From: Fodinibacter sp963763015
Lineage (GTDB): Bacteria > Actinomycetota > Actinomycetes > Actinomycetales > Dermatophilaceae
DNA length: 64,000 nucleotides
NCBI GenBank assembly: GCA_963763015.1
Contig: CAVXML010000009.1
Span: 310,001 to 374,000, forward strand
Direction of reading: 5' to 3'
Below the pieces are notes generated by a model, which did no database searches, was not told the DNA's origin, and saw only the letters and a list, made by a program, of their open reading frames with translations. Both the position numbers and the translations under genes were made by a program. Each line of letters opens with the position of its first letter. Within the stretch, counting starts at the first letter, position 1. Positions 37,797-46,630 of this stretch are shown piece after piece.

Positions 37797-38192
37797 TCAC
37801 GCCGGAGGCGGCACCACCACGACCCCGCGAGCCCTCGTCGCCACGACGTACGGCTCGAGGACGTCGGCAGCGGAGGGCCCCCGGTCCGGAGCCCCTCGGG
37901 CGACGACCCGGGCCTCGAACTCCATCTCGCGCGACCGGGTGCCCACGCGCACGAGCGTCGCCGAGACCTCGAGCACGTCACCGGCACGCACGGGGGCGAG
38001 GAACTGGACGTCGGAGTAGGAGGCGAACAGGCCCTCGTCGCCGTCGGTGCGGATGCAGAGGTCGGTCGCGACGTCACCGAAGGCGGCCAGGAGGTAGGCC
38101 CCGTCCACGAGGTTCCCGGCGTAGTGGGCGTGGCTGTACGGAACGTACCGCCGGTGGGTGAGGCCCTGGCCGACCTCGGCTCGGGTGGTCAT
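37797..38192 (-). CDS. kal: 3-aminobutyryl-CoA ammonia-lyase
   Basis: A 131-residue hotdog-fold enzyme. YSHAHYAGNLVDGAYLLAAF, GDVATDLCIRTDGDEGLFAS and FLAPVRAGDVLEV match the Kal family closely. Kal removes ammonia from 3-aminobutyryl-CoA to give crotonyl-CoA in lysine fermentation. Its start overlaps the kamE stop (ATGA), so kamD, kamE and kal form one operon. A generic thioesterase is the alternative, but the context argues against it. Confidence 0.88.
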   Translation of the reverse strand: MTTRAEVGQGLTHRRYVPYSHAHYAGNLVDGAYLLAAFGDVATDLCIRTDGDEGLFASYSDVQFLAPVRAGDVLEVSATLVRVGTRSREMEFEARVVARGAPDRGPSAADVLEPYVVATRARGVVVVPPPA

Positions 38193-39031
38193 CGTTGGGC
38201 TCCCCTTGGGTCGGGCGTGCGTCGTGAGGCGACGAGCTCGTGGACGAGGTACGACGCGACCTCGCCCGGAGTGGTCCCCCGGCCGAAGACGCGGTCGACC
38301 CCCAGTACGGCCGCGGACCCCTCCTCGAACCGTGGACCGCCGACGACGAGCAGCGGGACCTGCCCTGCTGGGAACGCCTCACGGAAGGCGGCGGACATGG
38401 CCGTCGTGTTGTGGATGTGGGCGTCGCGCTGGGTCACGACCTGCGACACCAGGACGGCGTCGGCGCGGACCTCGCGGGCCGCGGCGACGAGCTCGGGGAC
38501 CAGCACCTGGGCACCGAGGTTGACCACGGTCATCTCGCGGTAGTACTCCAGCCCCTTCTCGCCGGCGAAGCCCTTGATGTTGAGGATGGCGTCGATGCCG
38601 ACGGTGTGGGCGTCGGTGCCGATGCAGGCTCCGACCACGACGAGCTTGCGGCGCAGGCGCTTCTTGATCTCTGCGTTGACCTCCTTGGAGGACAGCAGCG
38701 GGAACTCCCGCTCGACGACGGTCACCCCGCGCAGGTCAACGAGGTGGGTCACCGAGCCGTACACCACGAAGAAGGTGAAGTCGGGACCCATGGCCTTGGC
38801 GTGCACGAGCAGGGCGGGCTCCATGCCCATGCTCGCGGCGAGCTGCAATGCCGCCCCCTCGGCCCGCTTGTCATGGGGCAGCGGCAGGGTGAAGGACACC
38901 TGGACCATCCCGTCACCGGTGGTGTCACCGTAGGGCCGGACCAACGGCCCGGCGGCTCCCAGGCTGACCTCGCCCTCGACCGGGTGCTCCATGCGCCGCA
39001 CGGCGTCCTGGGCGTCGTGGAGGCGCGTCAT
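38189..39031 (-). CDS. kamE: Lysine 5,6-aminomutase beta subunit
   Basis: A 280-residue B12-binding subunit. The base-off cobalamin motif is in GTDAHTVGIDAILNIKG (Asp-x-His-x-x-Gly), followed by RADAVLVSQVVTQRD and LLVVGGPRFEEGSAAVLG of the Rossmann domain. It holds adenosylcobalamin for KamD, moving the terminal amino group of beta-lysine. The start overlaps the kamD stop and its stop overlaps the kal start, each in ATGA. Confidence 0.95.
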   Translation of the reverse strand: MTRLHDAQDAVRRMEHPVEGEVSLGAAGPLVRPYGDTTGDGMVQVSFTLPLPHDKRAEGAALQLAASMGMEPALLVHAKAMGPDFTFFVVYGSVTHLVDLRGVTVVEREFPLLSSKEVNAEIKKRLRRKLVVVGACIGTDAHTVGIDAILNIKGFAGEKGLEYYREMTVVNLGAQVLVPELVAAAREVRADAVLVSQVVTQRDAHIHNTTAMSAAFREAFPAGQVPLLVVGGPRFEEGSAAVLGVDRVFGRGTTPGEVASYLVHELVASRRTPDPRGAQR

Positions 39032-40626
39032 CGGGTGGCTCCTTCCTCGAGGAGAGTCGTCGCGGGGTTGTCGTAGTCGTCGGCCTTGCGCACGACACCC
39101 TCCAGTCCCTTGCCCATGTCGGCGGGGCGCCTCATCGAGCCGAAGGTGCCGTCGGCGATCGCCGCGAGCAGCGGCGGGTCGCCGGCGGTGTCGGTGTCCT
39201 GGACGATCGCCTGGAGGAGGTCGACGGCCTCGGCGAGCACCTGGCGAGCCCGGGTCTGGATGAGCCCGTCCCGCGGGGGGTGGAAGTCCTCGGTGAGCCC
39301 GCCGGCAGCGTTGAGCACGTAGCGCACGTTCTGCAGGGCCAGGTCGCGGTCGGACAGCCAGGGAGTCACGACGGCCTCGGTCATCATCCCGACGAGGAGG
39401 ATTCCCTGTCCGGTCATCGAGCCGACGAGGTTGAAGAAGCCGTCGAGCAGGTACCCGCGGAAGACGTCACCGGTCATGTGCTTCGTGGGCGGCATCCACT
39501 TCAGGGGTGCGGCCGGGAAGAGCTGGCGGGCGAGGAGCGCGTGGGCGAGCTCGAGGCGGAAGCTGTCCGGGAGGTCGGGGTTGATCTCGAAGGCGTGGCC
39601 CAGACCCAGCTGCCAGTCCTCGAGCCCGGCCTCCTTGGCGAAGTACTCGTTGAGCAGCTGGCTGACGGTGACAGTGTGCGCCGCCTCGACGGCATCCGCG
39701 GTGGTCAGGTAGTTGTCCTCGCCGGTGTTGATGATGATGCCGGCGCGCGCATGGACCTGGCGGCTGAAGCGCTGGTCGACGAAGGTGCGGATCGGGTTGA
39801 TGTCGCGGAAGAGGATGCCGTACATCGAGTCGTTGAGCATCATGTCGAGCCGCTCCAGCCCGGCCAGGGCCGCGATCTCCGGCATGCACAGGCCGCTCGC
39901 GTAGTTGGTGAGCCGCACGTAGCGGCCGAGCTCCTTGCTGGACTCGTCGAGCGCGGCTCGCATCAGCCGGAAGTTCTCCTGGGTGGCGTAGGTGCCGGCG
40001 TAGCCCTCGCGGGTCGCACCCTCAGGAACGAAGTCGAGCAGGCTCTGGCCGGTGGAGCGGATGACGGCGATGACGTCGGCTCCCTCTCGTGCGGCCTGCT
40101 GGGCCTGGGGGATGTCCTCGTGGATGTCGCCGGTGGCGACGATGAGGTAGATCCACGGCTTCTGCCTCGGGTCACCGTGGCGCCGGATCATCCGGTCACG
40201 AGCTGCTCGCTGGCGGTCGATGGTCCGGATGCCGCGGGCGACGGCGACACGCGCCGACCGGCGGGCCGCCGGCGCCTCCCGGCCCTCCGGCTGCCGGAAG
40301 GCCACTCCCCCGCTGGCCGCCTTCTGCGCGAGCGTCAGCAGGTCCGGGGCCTCGCCACGGCGCAGCGCGTCCCAGACCGGCGTGGTCACCCCGTGCTCGA
40401 GACCCACCTCCTCGCGAACCGCGTCGACCAGGTGGTTGACCCACGGAAGGTTCTCGTGGTCGGCTCCCCCGAGCCCGGCCAGCCGGAGGGTGGCCCGCTC
40501 CACCGACACCGTGGTGTGGCTCCGGGCGAGGTCGACGACGGGCCGCCCGGCACGCCGGGCGAGGGTGCGGGCCCGTCGTACCGATGCCGGGTCGAGGTCG
40601 AGGACGGGACGCACGCGTGAAGACAC
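39028..40626 (-). CDS. kamD: Lysine 5,6-aminomutase alpha subunit
   Basis: A 532-residue TIM-barrel subunit of the B12- and PLP-dependent aminomutase. Recognisable stretches are YLIVATGDIHEDIPQAQQAA, SKELGRYVRLTNYASGLCMP and EINPDLPDSFRLELAHALLA. It converts beta-lysine to 3,5-diaminohexanoate. GTG 40626 is preferred because it lies 6 bases after a TAGATT -10 box; GTG 40629 is adjacent. The upstream amidohydrolase ends 90 bases away, so it is probably not in the same leader. Confidence 0.95.
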   Translation of the reverse strand: MSSRVRPVLDLDPASVRRARTLARRAGRPVVDLARSHTTVSVERATLRLAGLGGADHENLPWVNHLVDAVREEVGLEHGVTTPVWDALRRGEAPDLLTLAQKAASGGVAFRQPEGREAPAARRSARVAVARGIRTIDRQRAARDRMIRRHGDPRQKPWIYLIVATGDIHEDIPQAQQAAREGADVIAVIRSTGQSLLDFVPEGATREGYAGTYATQENFRLMRAALDESSKELGRYVRLTNYASGLCMPEIAALAGLERLDMMLNDSMYGILFRDINPIRTFVDQRFSRQVHARAGIIINTGEDNYLTTADAVEAAHTVTVSQLLNEYFAKEAGLEDWQLGLGHAFEINPDLPDSFRLELAHALLARQLFPAAPLKWMPPTKHMTGDVFRGYLLDGFFNLVGSMTGQGILLVGMMTEAVVTPWLSDRDLALQNVRYVLNAAGGLTEDFHPPRDGLIQTRARQVLAEAVDLLQAIVQDTDTAGDPPLLAAIADGTFGSMRRPADMGKGLEGVVRKADDYDNPATTLLEEGATR

Positions 40627-40632
40627 CACGCC

Positions 40633-40638
40633 AATCTA
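40633..40638 (-). promoter_or_regulatory. -10 box TAGATT of the kamDE-kal operon
   Basis: On the minus strand TAGATT lies 6 bases before the GTG at 40626; leaderless start predicted. Confidence 0.45.
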
Positions 40639-40718
40639 CCAACGCTCGCGACAGGTCTTGCGGCACGACCGGCTCCCGACGACAGGATCTGCGACAGCCA
40701 CTCCGTGGTCACCGCGCG

Positions 40719-42266
40719 TCAGGCCCGATGGAGGACCACCCCGTCCCGCACCGTCAGCCGACAGCGGGGCAGGGGGGAGCCCGTGCTGAGGTCCGGCAGG
40801 CCGTCACGTGACGGGTCCGGTACGTCCCAGACCGCCAAGGTCGCCCTGGCACCGGTCCGCAGCACCCCTCCCCCGTCCTCCCGGACGGCCGCCCATCCAC
40901 CCGTGGTGTGCGCAGCCAGAGCGGCTTCGGCGTCAATGCGCTGACCCGCGTCGCGGTGCCGAACCGCAGCCCGGATGCCGGCCCACGGGTCGAAGGGCGT
41001 CACCGGGGAGTCCGAGCCGAGCGCCAGCCGGACTCCCTCGCGCAGCATCGCGGCGAAGGGGTTCGTTCCCGGAACACGGGCCGGGCCCAGCCGGGCCGCG
41101 TACATCCCGTCCGGCCCGCCCCAGAGGTCGTCGAACGCCGGCTGGACGCTCGCCACCATCCCGAGGTGCGCCATCCGCCGGATGCCCGCGGTGTCGACCA
41201 TCTCGGCGTGCTCCAGCCGGGGCCGGGTGGCCCGGACGACCTCCCGTCCGACGAGCTCTGCCGCCGCCTCGGATCCCTCGAGGACGAGGTCCACACCGGC
41301 GTCCCCGATGACGTGGAAGCCGCTCTGGACCCCGGCGACCGCGCAGGCCGCCACGTGGTCGCGAACCTCGGAGGCCGTGCGGTACGCCGTGCCGCGACAC
41401 CCCGGGGCGTCGGCGTAGTCGGCCCGCAGGTACGCGGTGTGCGACCCGATGGAGCCGTCGATGTTGAGGTCACCTCCGAGCCCGGCGGCGCCGTGGAGGG
41501 CGACGAGGGCGCGCGCCTGCTCGGGCTCGGTCACGGCCTCGGCCCAGTAGCCGACGGTCCGCGGGAGGTCCGGCCGCCGCCCCAGCGCCAGGACGTCGGC
41601 GAAGTCGGCGGCGGAGGTCAGCAGAGGCCCACCGCACTCGTGCACCAGGGCGATCCCCCGGCTGGCGGCCAGGGCGAGAGCAGCCTCGATGTCCGCACGC
41701 CGGTCGGACCGGGTTCGTGCGGCGTCGAACGCCGCGCGTGCGGCGTTCTTCGCGTCCCCGGTGACGAACCCGTCACCTCGCCAACCCTCGAGCCGGTCCG
41801 CCCCGCTGGCCCGTGCCAGGGCGCTGGACACCACCGCCGAGTGGCCGTCGATGCGGGAGGCGTAGACGACGCCGCCGAAGCTCGCTCGGTCGAGCTCGGG
41901 CGCCGTCAGGGCCCGTCCGTCGGGCCACTGCTGCTCCTGCCAGTTGAGCGCGAACACTGGGCGACCGCCGCCCCGCCGCACGGCGTCGCCGATGGCGGTC
42001 AGGGCCGCTGCGACCGCGGGCGTTCCGGCGAGGTCGACCCCGCGGAGGCCGAGGCCCGTGTGCGACAGGTGAACGTGGGAGTCGACGAAGGCCGGCAGCA
42101 CCACGTCGCCCTCGAGGTCGACCACCGCGTCCACGGTGTCGGCGTGAGTGTCCGCACCGGCCTCGTCGCCCAACCAGGCGATCCGACCTGCCGCGACGAC
42201 GAAGGCGGTCGCGTCCGGGTGATCCGGACTTCTCACCCTGCCCCGCCGGTAGAGCGTCGTCGCCAT
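40719..42266 (-). CDS. Amidohydrolase family protein (YtcJ-like)
   Basis: A 515-residue metal-dependent hydrolase. The first metal motif is PAFVDSHVHLSHTGLG (HxH near residue 65); GFHVIGDAGVD and LALGSDSPVTPFDPW follow in the barrel. YtcJ/NfdA-like members hydrolyse N-formyl or related amide bonds; the substrate here is unknown. Being just upstream of kamD it may help supply or process an acyl-lysine, but that is speculation. The ATG lies 6 bases after TAGAGT. Confidence 0.82.
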   Translation of the reverse strand: MATTLYRRGRVRSPDHPDATAFVVAAGRIAWLGDEAGADTHADTVDAVVDLEGDVVLPAFVDSHVHLSHTGLGLRGVDLAGTPAVAAALTAIGDAVRRGGGRPVFALNWQEQQWPDGRALTAPELDRASFGGVVYASRIDGHSAVVSSALARASGADRLEGWRGDGFVTGDAKNAARAAFDAARTRSDRRADIEAALALAASRGIALVHECGGPLLTSAADFADVLALGRRPDLPRTVGYWAEAVTEPEQARALVALHGAAGLGGDLNIDGSIGSHTAYLRADYADAPGCRGTAYRTASEVRDHVAACAVAGVQSGFHVIGDAGVDLVLEGSEAAAELVGREVVRATRPRLEHAEMVDTAGIRRMAHLGMVASVQPAFDDLWGGPDGMYAARLGPARVPGTNPFAAMLREGVRLALGSDSPVTPFDPWAGIRAAVRHRDAGQRIDAEAALAAHTTGGWAAVREDGGGVLRTGARATLAVWDVPDPSRDGLPDLSTGSPLPRCRLTVRDGVVLHRA

Positions 42267-42272
42267 GGCGTC

Positions 42273-42278
42273 ACTCTA
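42273..42278 (-). promoter_or_regulatory. -10 box TAGAGT of the amidohydrolase gene
   Basis: On the minus strand TAGAGT lies 6 bases before the ATG at 42266; the promoter is divergent from that of the next gene, 55 bases away. Confidence 0.5.
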
Positions 42279-42333
42279 GGAGCGGGGGCAGCGGCCGCGG
42301 CGCGGGGATCCGTTCCCCTCGACCGGCCCGGCC

Positions 42334-42339
42334 TACCAT
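42334..42339 (+). promoter_or_regulatory. -10 box TACCAT of the shortened nitroreductase-like gene
   Basis: TACCAT ends 5 bases before the ATG at 42345. Confidence 0.4.
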
Positions 42340-42344
42340 CGGAC

Positions 42345-42641
42345 ATGGTCATCCCGTACGCGGTCGCGCGGTTGAACGCGAAGGTGACCAACAGGATCAC
42401 CGTGCACCTGGTCGGCCACGCCTGGGTCGTCGAGCTCGAGCACGTCGGCCGTCGGTACGGTCGGGTCTACCGGGTGCCGCTCCGCGAGATCCTCACGACG
42501 GGCGCGCCGGCGGACCTCCCGGCCGATGTCGGGCTCGCTCGGATGCCGGCGCCGGCGAGAGCCGTGTTGCGAGTTCTGCGGGTCGACCACTTCGTCGAGC
42601 TGCCCGCGCTCTCGCGCGCCCCGGTGGCTGGTTCCGCCTGA
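42345..42641 (+). CDS. Internally shortened DUF385 (deazaflavin-dependent nitroreductase) family protein
   Basis: A 98-residue protein. The N-terminal part HLVGHAWVVELEHVGRRYGR with VYRVPL resembles the first strands of the F420-type split-barrel family, and the C-terminus MPAPARAVLRVLRVDHFVEL resembles its last helix. Full-length members have about 50 further residues between them, including the cofactor-binding core. I infer an internal deletion that kept the frame, so the product may be inactive or may do something else. Confidence 0.6.
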   Translation: MVIPYAVARLNAKVTNRITVHLVGHAWVVELEHVGRRYGRVYRVPLREILTTGAPADLPADVGLARMPAPARAVLRVLRVDHFVELPALSRAPVAGSA

Positions 42642-42664
42642 GCCACGGGTCGCCCCGTGGCTCA
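42639..42664. terminator. Bidirectional terminator hairpin
   Basis: TGAGCCACGGG and CCCGTGGCTCA form a perfect 11-bp stem with a TCGC loop. It lies between two convergent genes and contains the stop codon of the upstream gene. Confidence 0.75.
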
Positions 42665-42678
42665 GGTGCGGGTTCCGG

Positions 42679-43239
42679 TCAGGCCTTCTCGACGTCGTCC
42701 GCGAGCGCCCGGATGTCCTTTGCCACCACGTCGCTGACCGCGGACTCGACGATCCCGTTCGCCTTGGCCAGGGCGCGGCGGATCTCCACCGCTCCCGGGT
42801 CCGAGACGAGCGCGACGATCCCGGAGTGGCCGGCGGCCACGGAGTACTCGAGGTCCTTCTCGAGCTCGATCCTGTGGTGCAGCTGACGAGCCTTGCCCAG
42901 GGCCGCGCCACCGGCACCGACCGCCGCGGCGCTGGCGAGGATCGACGGCGGGAACAGCAGGCCCAGTGTTGCGCCGCCGACGAGCCCCCACTTCATGCCG
43001 CGCTTCGTCGAGTGGTCGGTCGCCTTCTGGATCTCGAGCTTGCCGTCGGCGTCCCGCTTGACCACGACGACACCGTCGATGGCGACATGACGGCCGTCCT
43101 CGATCGACTGCAGCGCCTCGTAGGCCTCCCACGCCGACTCGGTGTCACTGAAGTCGGCAACGAAGAGTGTGGTGGCGCCGTCGCTCACTGCGGCCACTTC
43201 GGTGACGTCCTGCTGCGGCTGGTCCGTGTTCTCGGTCAT
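42679..43239 (-). CDS. DUF1269-like membrane protein
   Basis: A 186-residue protein: an N-terminal soluble part (TTLFVADFSDTESAWEAYEA, GVVVVKRDADGKLEIQKATD), a glycine-rich hydrophobic stretch at about 90-120 (GLVGGATLGLLFPPSILASA) and a C-terminal soluble part. This fits DUF1269, whose role is unknown but often stress-related. The ATG has AGAAGGA 6 bases upstream, which decides the start. Confidence 0.8.
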   Translation of the reverse strand: MTENTDQPQQDVTEVAAVSDGATTLFVADFSDTESAWEAYEALQSIEDGRHVAIDGVVVVKRDADGKLEIQKATDHSTKRGMKWGLVGGATLGLLFPPSILASAAAVGAGGAALGKARQLHHRIELEKDLEYSVAAGHSGIVALVSDPGAVEIRRALAKANGIVESAVSDVVAKDIRALADDVEKA

Positions 43240-43458
43240 GGTGGGTCCTTCTGCGGTCACGGCGCGTGTCGCGCCTCGGGTGGTTCGGTCGGAGCGGTCG
43301 GTTCGAGTGGCACTTCTCGTCGAGGGCCTCGGTGATGTCGTCGTAGGGCGGCGTCGGGCTGGGCCGCACCTCGGGGATGTTCGGGCCCTGCCGGGCTCGC
43401 GTGTCCGGGTGGAGGCTCTCGACGACCTCGACGCTATGACCGCCGGCGGCCGGGGGCG

Positions 43459-43475
43459 TCACCCTCAAAGGGTGA
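43459..43475. terminator. Perfect 7-bp hairpin downstream of kdd
   Basis: TCACCCT and AGGGTGA are perfect inverted repeats around a 3-base loop, 17 bases after the kdd stop on the minus strand. The stem is short with no T-run, so it may be a weak terminator or an operator. The rest of 43240-43491 holds no gene I can support. Confidence 0.4.
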
Positions 43476-43491
43476 AGCGGCGGCGGTACGA

Positions 43492-44544
43492 CTACTCGGC
43501 GAGCCGGGACTCGAACAGCGCCCGGACGGCAGGGTCGTCCCGTACCAGCCCGAGCGCGAGATCGGCGTGGCCCGGCACGTATCCGTTGCCGACGAGCATC
43601 TGCACGTCGGCCGCCAGCCCCTCGGCCCCCAGCGCGGCGGCCGAGAAGCTCGTGGCCATGGAGAAGTAGATGATCGTGCCGCCCTGAGCAGTGGCCAGGA
43701 TCGCGGGCTGCTCGCACCCGGGGACGTCGACGCACACGACGGTGACGTCCGCCGGCCCCCCCGCGCCAGCCACGGCATCCGAGAGTCCGAGGGGCGACCG
43801 GGCGTCGGCCACCACCACCTCGTCGGCGAGGCCGCTCTCTCGCAGCACCTGGGCCTCCCGCTCGACGGGGACGACGCCGATGAGCCGCGAGGCGCCGGCG
43901 CGGCGGGCGGCCGAGAGCGAGATCGAGCCCGACTTCCCAGCTGCTCCGAGGACCGCCACGGTCGGCGCTGAGCCACTGCGGGCGTGCTCCCGCACCACGC
44001 GCGTCACGAGGGCGGGAGCGCCGCAGACATCCAGGACCATGAGGGCGAGGGGGGCCGGCAGGTCCTCGGGCAGGCGGGCGGCGATCGACCGGCCGAAGAG
44101 GATGGCCGTCCCGGCGACCGGCACGCGCTCGGAGAGACCGTCCCACCGGGCCAACCCGTCGGTGATCCGCAGCGGGGTGAGGGACAGCGACACCAGGGTC
44201 GCCACGGGCTCGCCGACGGAGAGCCCGAGCGGCGACTCGGGCCCGACCTCGGCGACGGTGCCGATGAGCATCCCGCCGGACCCGGTGACCGGGTTCTGCA
44301 TCTTGCCCCGCTCCGCGACGATGGCGAGCACCTCGGCCCGCACGGCCTCCCCGTCGCCGGCGTGCTTGTCGGACAGCTGGCGGAACGACGCCGCGTCCAG
44401 GTTGAGGGTCTCGACGGCGATCAGCACCTCGTCGGGCCACAGCTCCGGCGACGGGTCGAGGACGCGCGCCGCCTGGGGCAACGCCTGCCCGGCCGGGTCC
44501 CGGACGCGGTGGAGGCCGACCGGCGATGACGGGCTCGGACGCAC
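43492..44544 (-). CDS. kdd: L-erythro-3,5-diaminohexanoate dehydrogenase
   Basis: A 350-residue NAD-dependent enzyme of lysine fermentation. VGLHRVRDPAGQALPQAARV matches the family N-terminus. The Rossmann loop is VAVLGAAGKSGSISLSAARR, and NPVTGSGGMLIGTV lies in the first half. It oxidises 3,5-diaminohexanoate to 3-keto-5-aminohexanoate. The GTG start follows AGGAGA by about 5 bases, ruling out the longer upstream frame. It is divergent from kamA across 85 bases. Confidence 0.93.
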   Translation of the reverse strand: MRPSPSSPVGLHRVRDPAGQALPQAARVLDPSPELWPDEVLIAVETLNLDAASFRQLSDKHAGDGEAVRAEVLAIVAERGKMQNPVTGSGGMLIGTVAEVGPESPLGLSVGEPVATLVSLSLTPLRITDGLARWDGLSERVPVAGTAILFGRSIAARLPEDLPAPLALMVLDVCGAPALVTRVVREHARSGSAPTVAVLGAAGKSGSISLSAARRAGASRLIGVVPVEREAQVLRESGLADEVVVADARSPLGLSDAVAGAGGPADVTVVCVDVPGCEQPAILATAQGGTIIYFSMATSFSAAALGAEGLAADVQMLVGNGYVPGHADLALGLVRDDPAVRALFESRLAE

Positions 44545-44592
44545 AAGATCTCCTGTCAGGCGACACGCTGCCGCAGCATCTTCGGCCGGAAC

Positions 44593-44622
44593 GTGACTTC
44601 GGCGTGATCCATTGCGTATCCT
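44593..44622 (+). promoter_or_regulatory. kamA promoter, GTGACT-N18-TATCCT
   Basis: The -35-like GTGACT (44593-44598) and the -10 box TATCCT (44617-44622) are spaced by 18 bases. The -10 box ends 7 bases before the kamA ATG, so a leaderless message is likely. Confidence 0.5.
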
Positions 44623-44629
44623 GCCACGC

Positions 44630-46075
44630 ATGACGACGAACATCGAGCAGCCCTATGCCTACCGGCGTCGCGAGCTGGTCGAGCCCGACTGGACCCGGCT
44701 CCCCGGCTGGCGGGGCGTGACGGCGACGGAGTGGGCCGACGCCCAGTGGCAGCGCGCCCACTGCGTCAAGAACGTCGCCCAGCTGCGAACTGTCATGGGC
44801 GACCTGCTGGAGGACCGGTTCTACGAAGACCTCGAACGGGACCAGGCCGAGCGCGCCACGATGTCGATGCTCGTTCCCCCGCAGATGCTCAACACGATGG
44901 TCCCCTCGACCGCGGGCCCCGTGCCGGGAGCGGGAGCCGACTTCACCGCGGCCTTCTACGCGGACCCGGTGCGGTGCTACATGCTTCCGGTCTTCTCGGA
45001 CCGCCGCGCGCACTGGCCGAGCCACCCCTTCGCGACCCGCGACAGCCTCCACGAGCACGACATGTGGGCCGTCGAGGGACTCACGCACCGCTACCCCACC
45101 AAGGTGCTGGCGGAGATGCTGCCCACCTGCCCCCAGTACTGCGGCCACTGCACCCGCATGGACCTCGTCGGCAACAGCACGGCCCAGGTCACCAAGCTGA
45201 AGCTCGCGGGCAAGCCGGTGGACCGCTACGCGGCGATGCTCGACTACCTGCAGCGTTCGCCCGAGGTGCGCGACGTCGTCGTGTCGGGGGGCGACGTGGC
45301 CAACATGCCGTGGAAGAACCTCGAGGGTTTCCTCGACAAGCTCCTCGACATCGAGAACATCCGCGACATCCGGCTGGCCACCAAGGCGCTGATGGGGCTG
45401 CCGCAGCACTGGCTGCAGGGCGACGTCGTGGAGGGTGTGGCCCGCGTCTGCGCCAAGGCGCGCTCGCGTGGGGTGTCGCTGGCGATCCACACCCACGTCA
45501 ACAGCGCCCAGTCCGTCACCCCGCTCGTGGCCCAGGCGACCCGGGCCATGCTCGACGCGGGCGTCCGCGACGTGCGCAACCAGGGCGTGCTGATGCGCGG
45601 GGTCAACGACTCACCGAAGGCGCTGCTCGACCTCTGCTTCGCGCTCCAGGACGAGGCGTCGATCACGCCCTACTACTTCTACATGTGCGACATGATCCCG
45701 TTCTCGGAGCACTGGCGCCTGTCGCTCAAGGAGGCGCAGGACCTCCAGCAGGCGATCATGGGCTACCTGCCCGGGTTCGCTACCCCGAGGATCGTGTGCG
45801 ACGTGCCGTACGTCGGCAAGCGCTGGGTGCACCAGGTCGAGACCTACGACACCGAGCGAGGGATGTCGTTCTGGCGCAAGCACTATCGCACGTCGATCGA
45901 GGCGGGCGACGACCAGGCTCTGTCCCGCGAGTACGTGTACTACGACCCGATCCACACTCTTCCCGAGTCGGGCCGCCAGTGGTGGCGCGAGAACACCGAC
46001 CTGGATGCCGTGCACGAGGCGGCGCTCGCCGGCGCCGGAGCCAGCCACGCAGCCTCGCTGGCCGACCTCCACTGA
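44630..46075 (+). CDS. kamA: L-lysine 2,3-aminomutase
   Basis: A 481-residue radical SAM, PLP-dependent enzyme that converts L-lysine to beta-lysine. The [4Fe-4S] cysteines are Cys167, Cys171 and Cys174 in CPQYCGHCTRMDLVG. VVSGGDVANMPWKNLEGFLD and YYFYMCDMIPFSEHWRL are typical of the family; the PLP lysine lies towards the C-terminus. It starts the lysine pathway continued by kamDE, kdd and kal. It differs from EpmB in its length. Confidence 0.95.
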   Translation: MTTNIEQPYAYRRRELVEPDWTRLPGWRGVTATEWADAQWQRAHCVKNVAQLRTVMGDLLEDRFYEDLERDQAERATMSMLVPPQMLNTMVPSTAGPVPGAGADFTAAFYADPVRCYMLPVFSDRRAHWPSHPFATRDSLHEHDMWAVEGLTHRYPTKVLAEMLPTCPQYCGHCTRMDLVGNSTAQVTKLKLAGKPVDRYAAMLDYLQRSPEVRDVVVSGGDVANMPWKNLEGFLDKLLDIENIRDIRLATKALMGLPQHWLQGDVVEGVARVCAKARSRGVSLAIHTHVNSAQSVTPLVAQATRAMLDAGVRDVRNQGVLMRGVNDSPKALLDLCFALQDEASITPYYFYMCDMIPFSEHWRLSLKEAQDLQQAIMGYLPGFATPRIVCDVPYVGKRWVHQVETYDTERGMSFWRKHYRTSIEAGDDQALSREYVYYDPIHTLPESGRQWWRENTDLDAVHEAALAGAGASHAASLADLH

Positions 46076-46101
46076 CCCGGACCCTGGCCGCGGAGACCGG
46101 G

Positions 46102-46485
46102 ATGGAGCGTCCACCGGGTGTGGCGGAGGCCTTCGAGGTGCGCACCGTCGTCCTGCTGCGTCGCGGCACCGACCCGCCCGAGCTCGACGAGGAGGCGTCC
46201 ACCGCGCTCCATGAGGCGCACTTGGCACACCTCGCGCAGCTCCATCGGCAGGGCATCATCGCGGCGAACGGACCGCTCCTCGACCAGAGCGACGAGACGA
46301 TCCGGGGCTTGTCCGTGTACACCGTCGGCCCCGCCGAGGCACGTCGCCTGGCAGAGGAGGACCCGGCCGTCCGCGCCGGGCGGTTCCGCGTCGACGTGGC
46401 CCGATGGGCGGTCGGCGCCGGTCGAATCGCCTTCCCGCAGACCACCGGACGCGTCGGTGAGCTCGTGCGGTTCGAGGACCTCTGA
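46102..46485 (+). CDS. YciI family protein
   Basis: A 127-residue alpha-beta barrel protein: VRTVVLLRRGTDPPELDEEA, HLAHLAQLHRQGIIAANGPL and YTVGPAEARRLAEEDPAVRA, with the family pattern ending in FRVDVARW. YciI-like proteins are small dimers that sometimes act on lactones or dicarbonyls; no function is established here. It lies 26 bases after kamA on the same strand and may be co-transcribed. Confidence 0.8.
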   Translation: MERPPGVAEAFEVRTVVLLRRGTDPPELDEEASTALHEAHLAHLAQLHRQGIIAANGPLLDQSDETIRGLSVYTVGPAEARRLAEEDPAVRAGRFRVDVARWAVGAGRIAFPQTTGRVGELVRFEDL

Positions 46486-46630
46486 CCGGTGCTGGGGCGC
46501 CGGGGGCGTACACGCGAACAGGCAGTGACCCCGTGGCTGCCGCGAGTCGAGCACCGTGAGGAGGCTCGCGGCATCCCACTGCCTGTCGGCAGCACCTGCA
46601 TCGACGAGCCGCGGGGGCGTGGAGGTGCGG

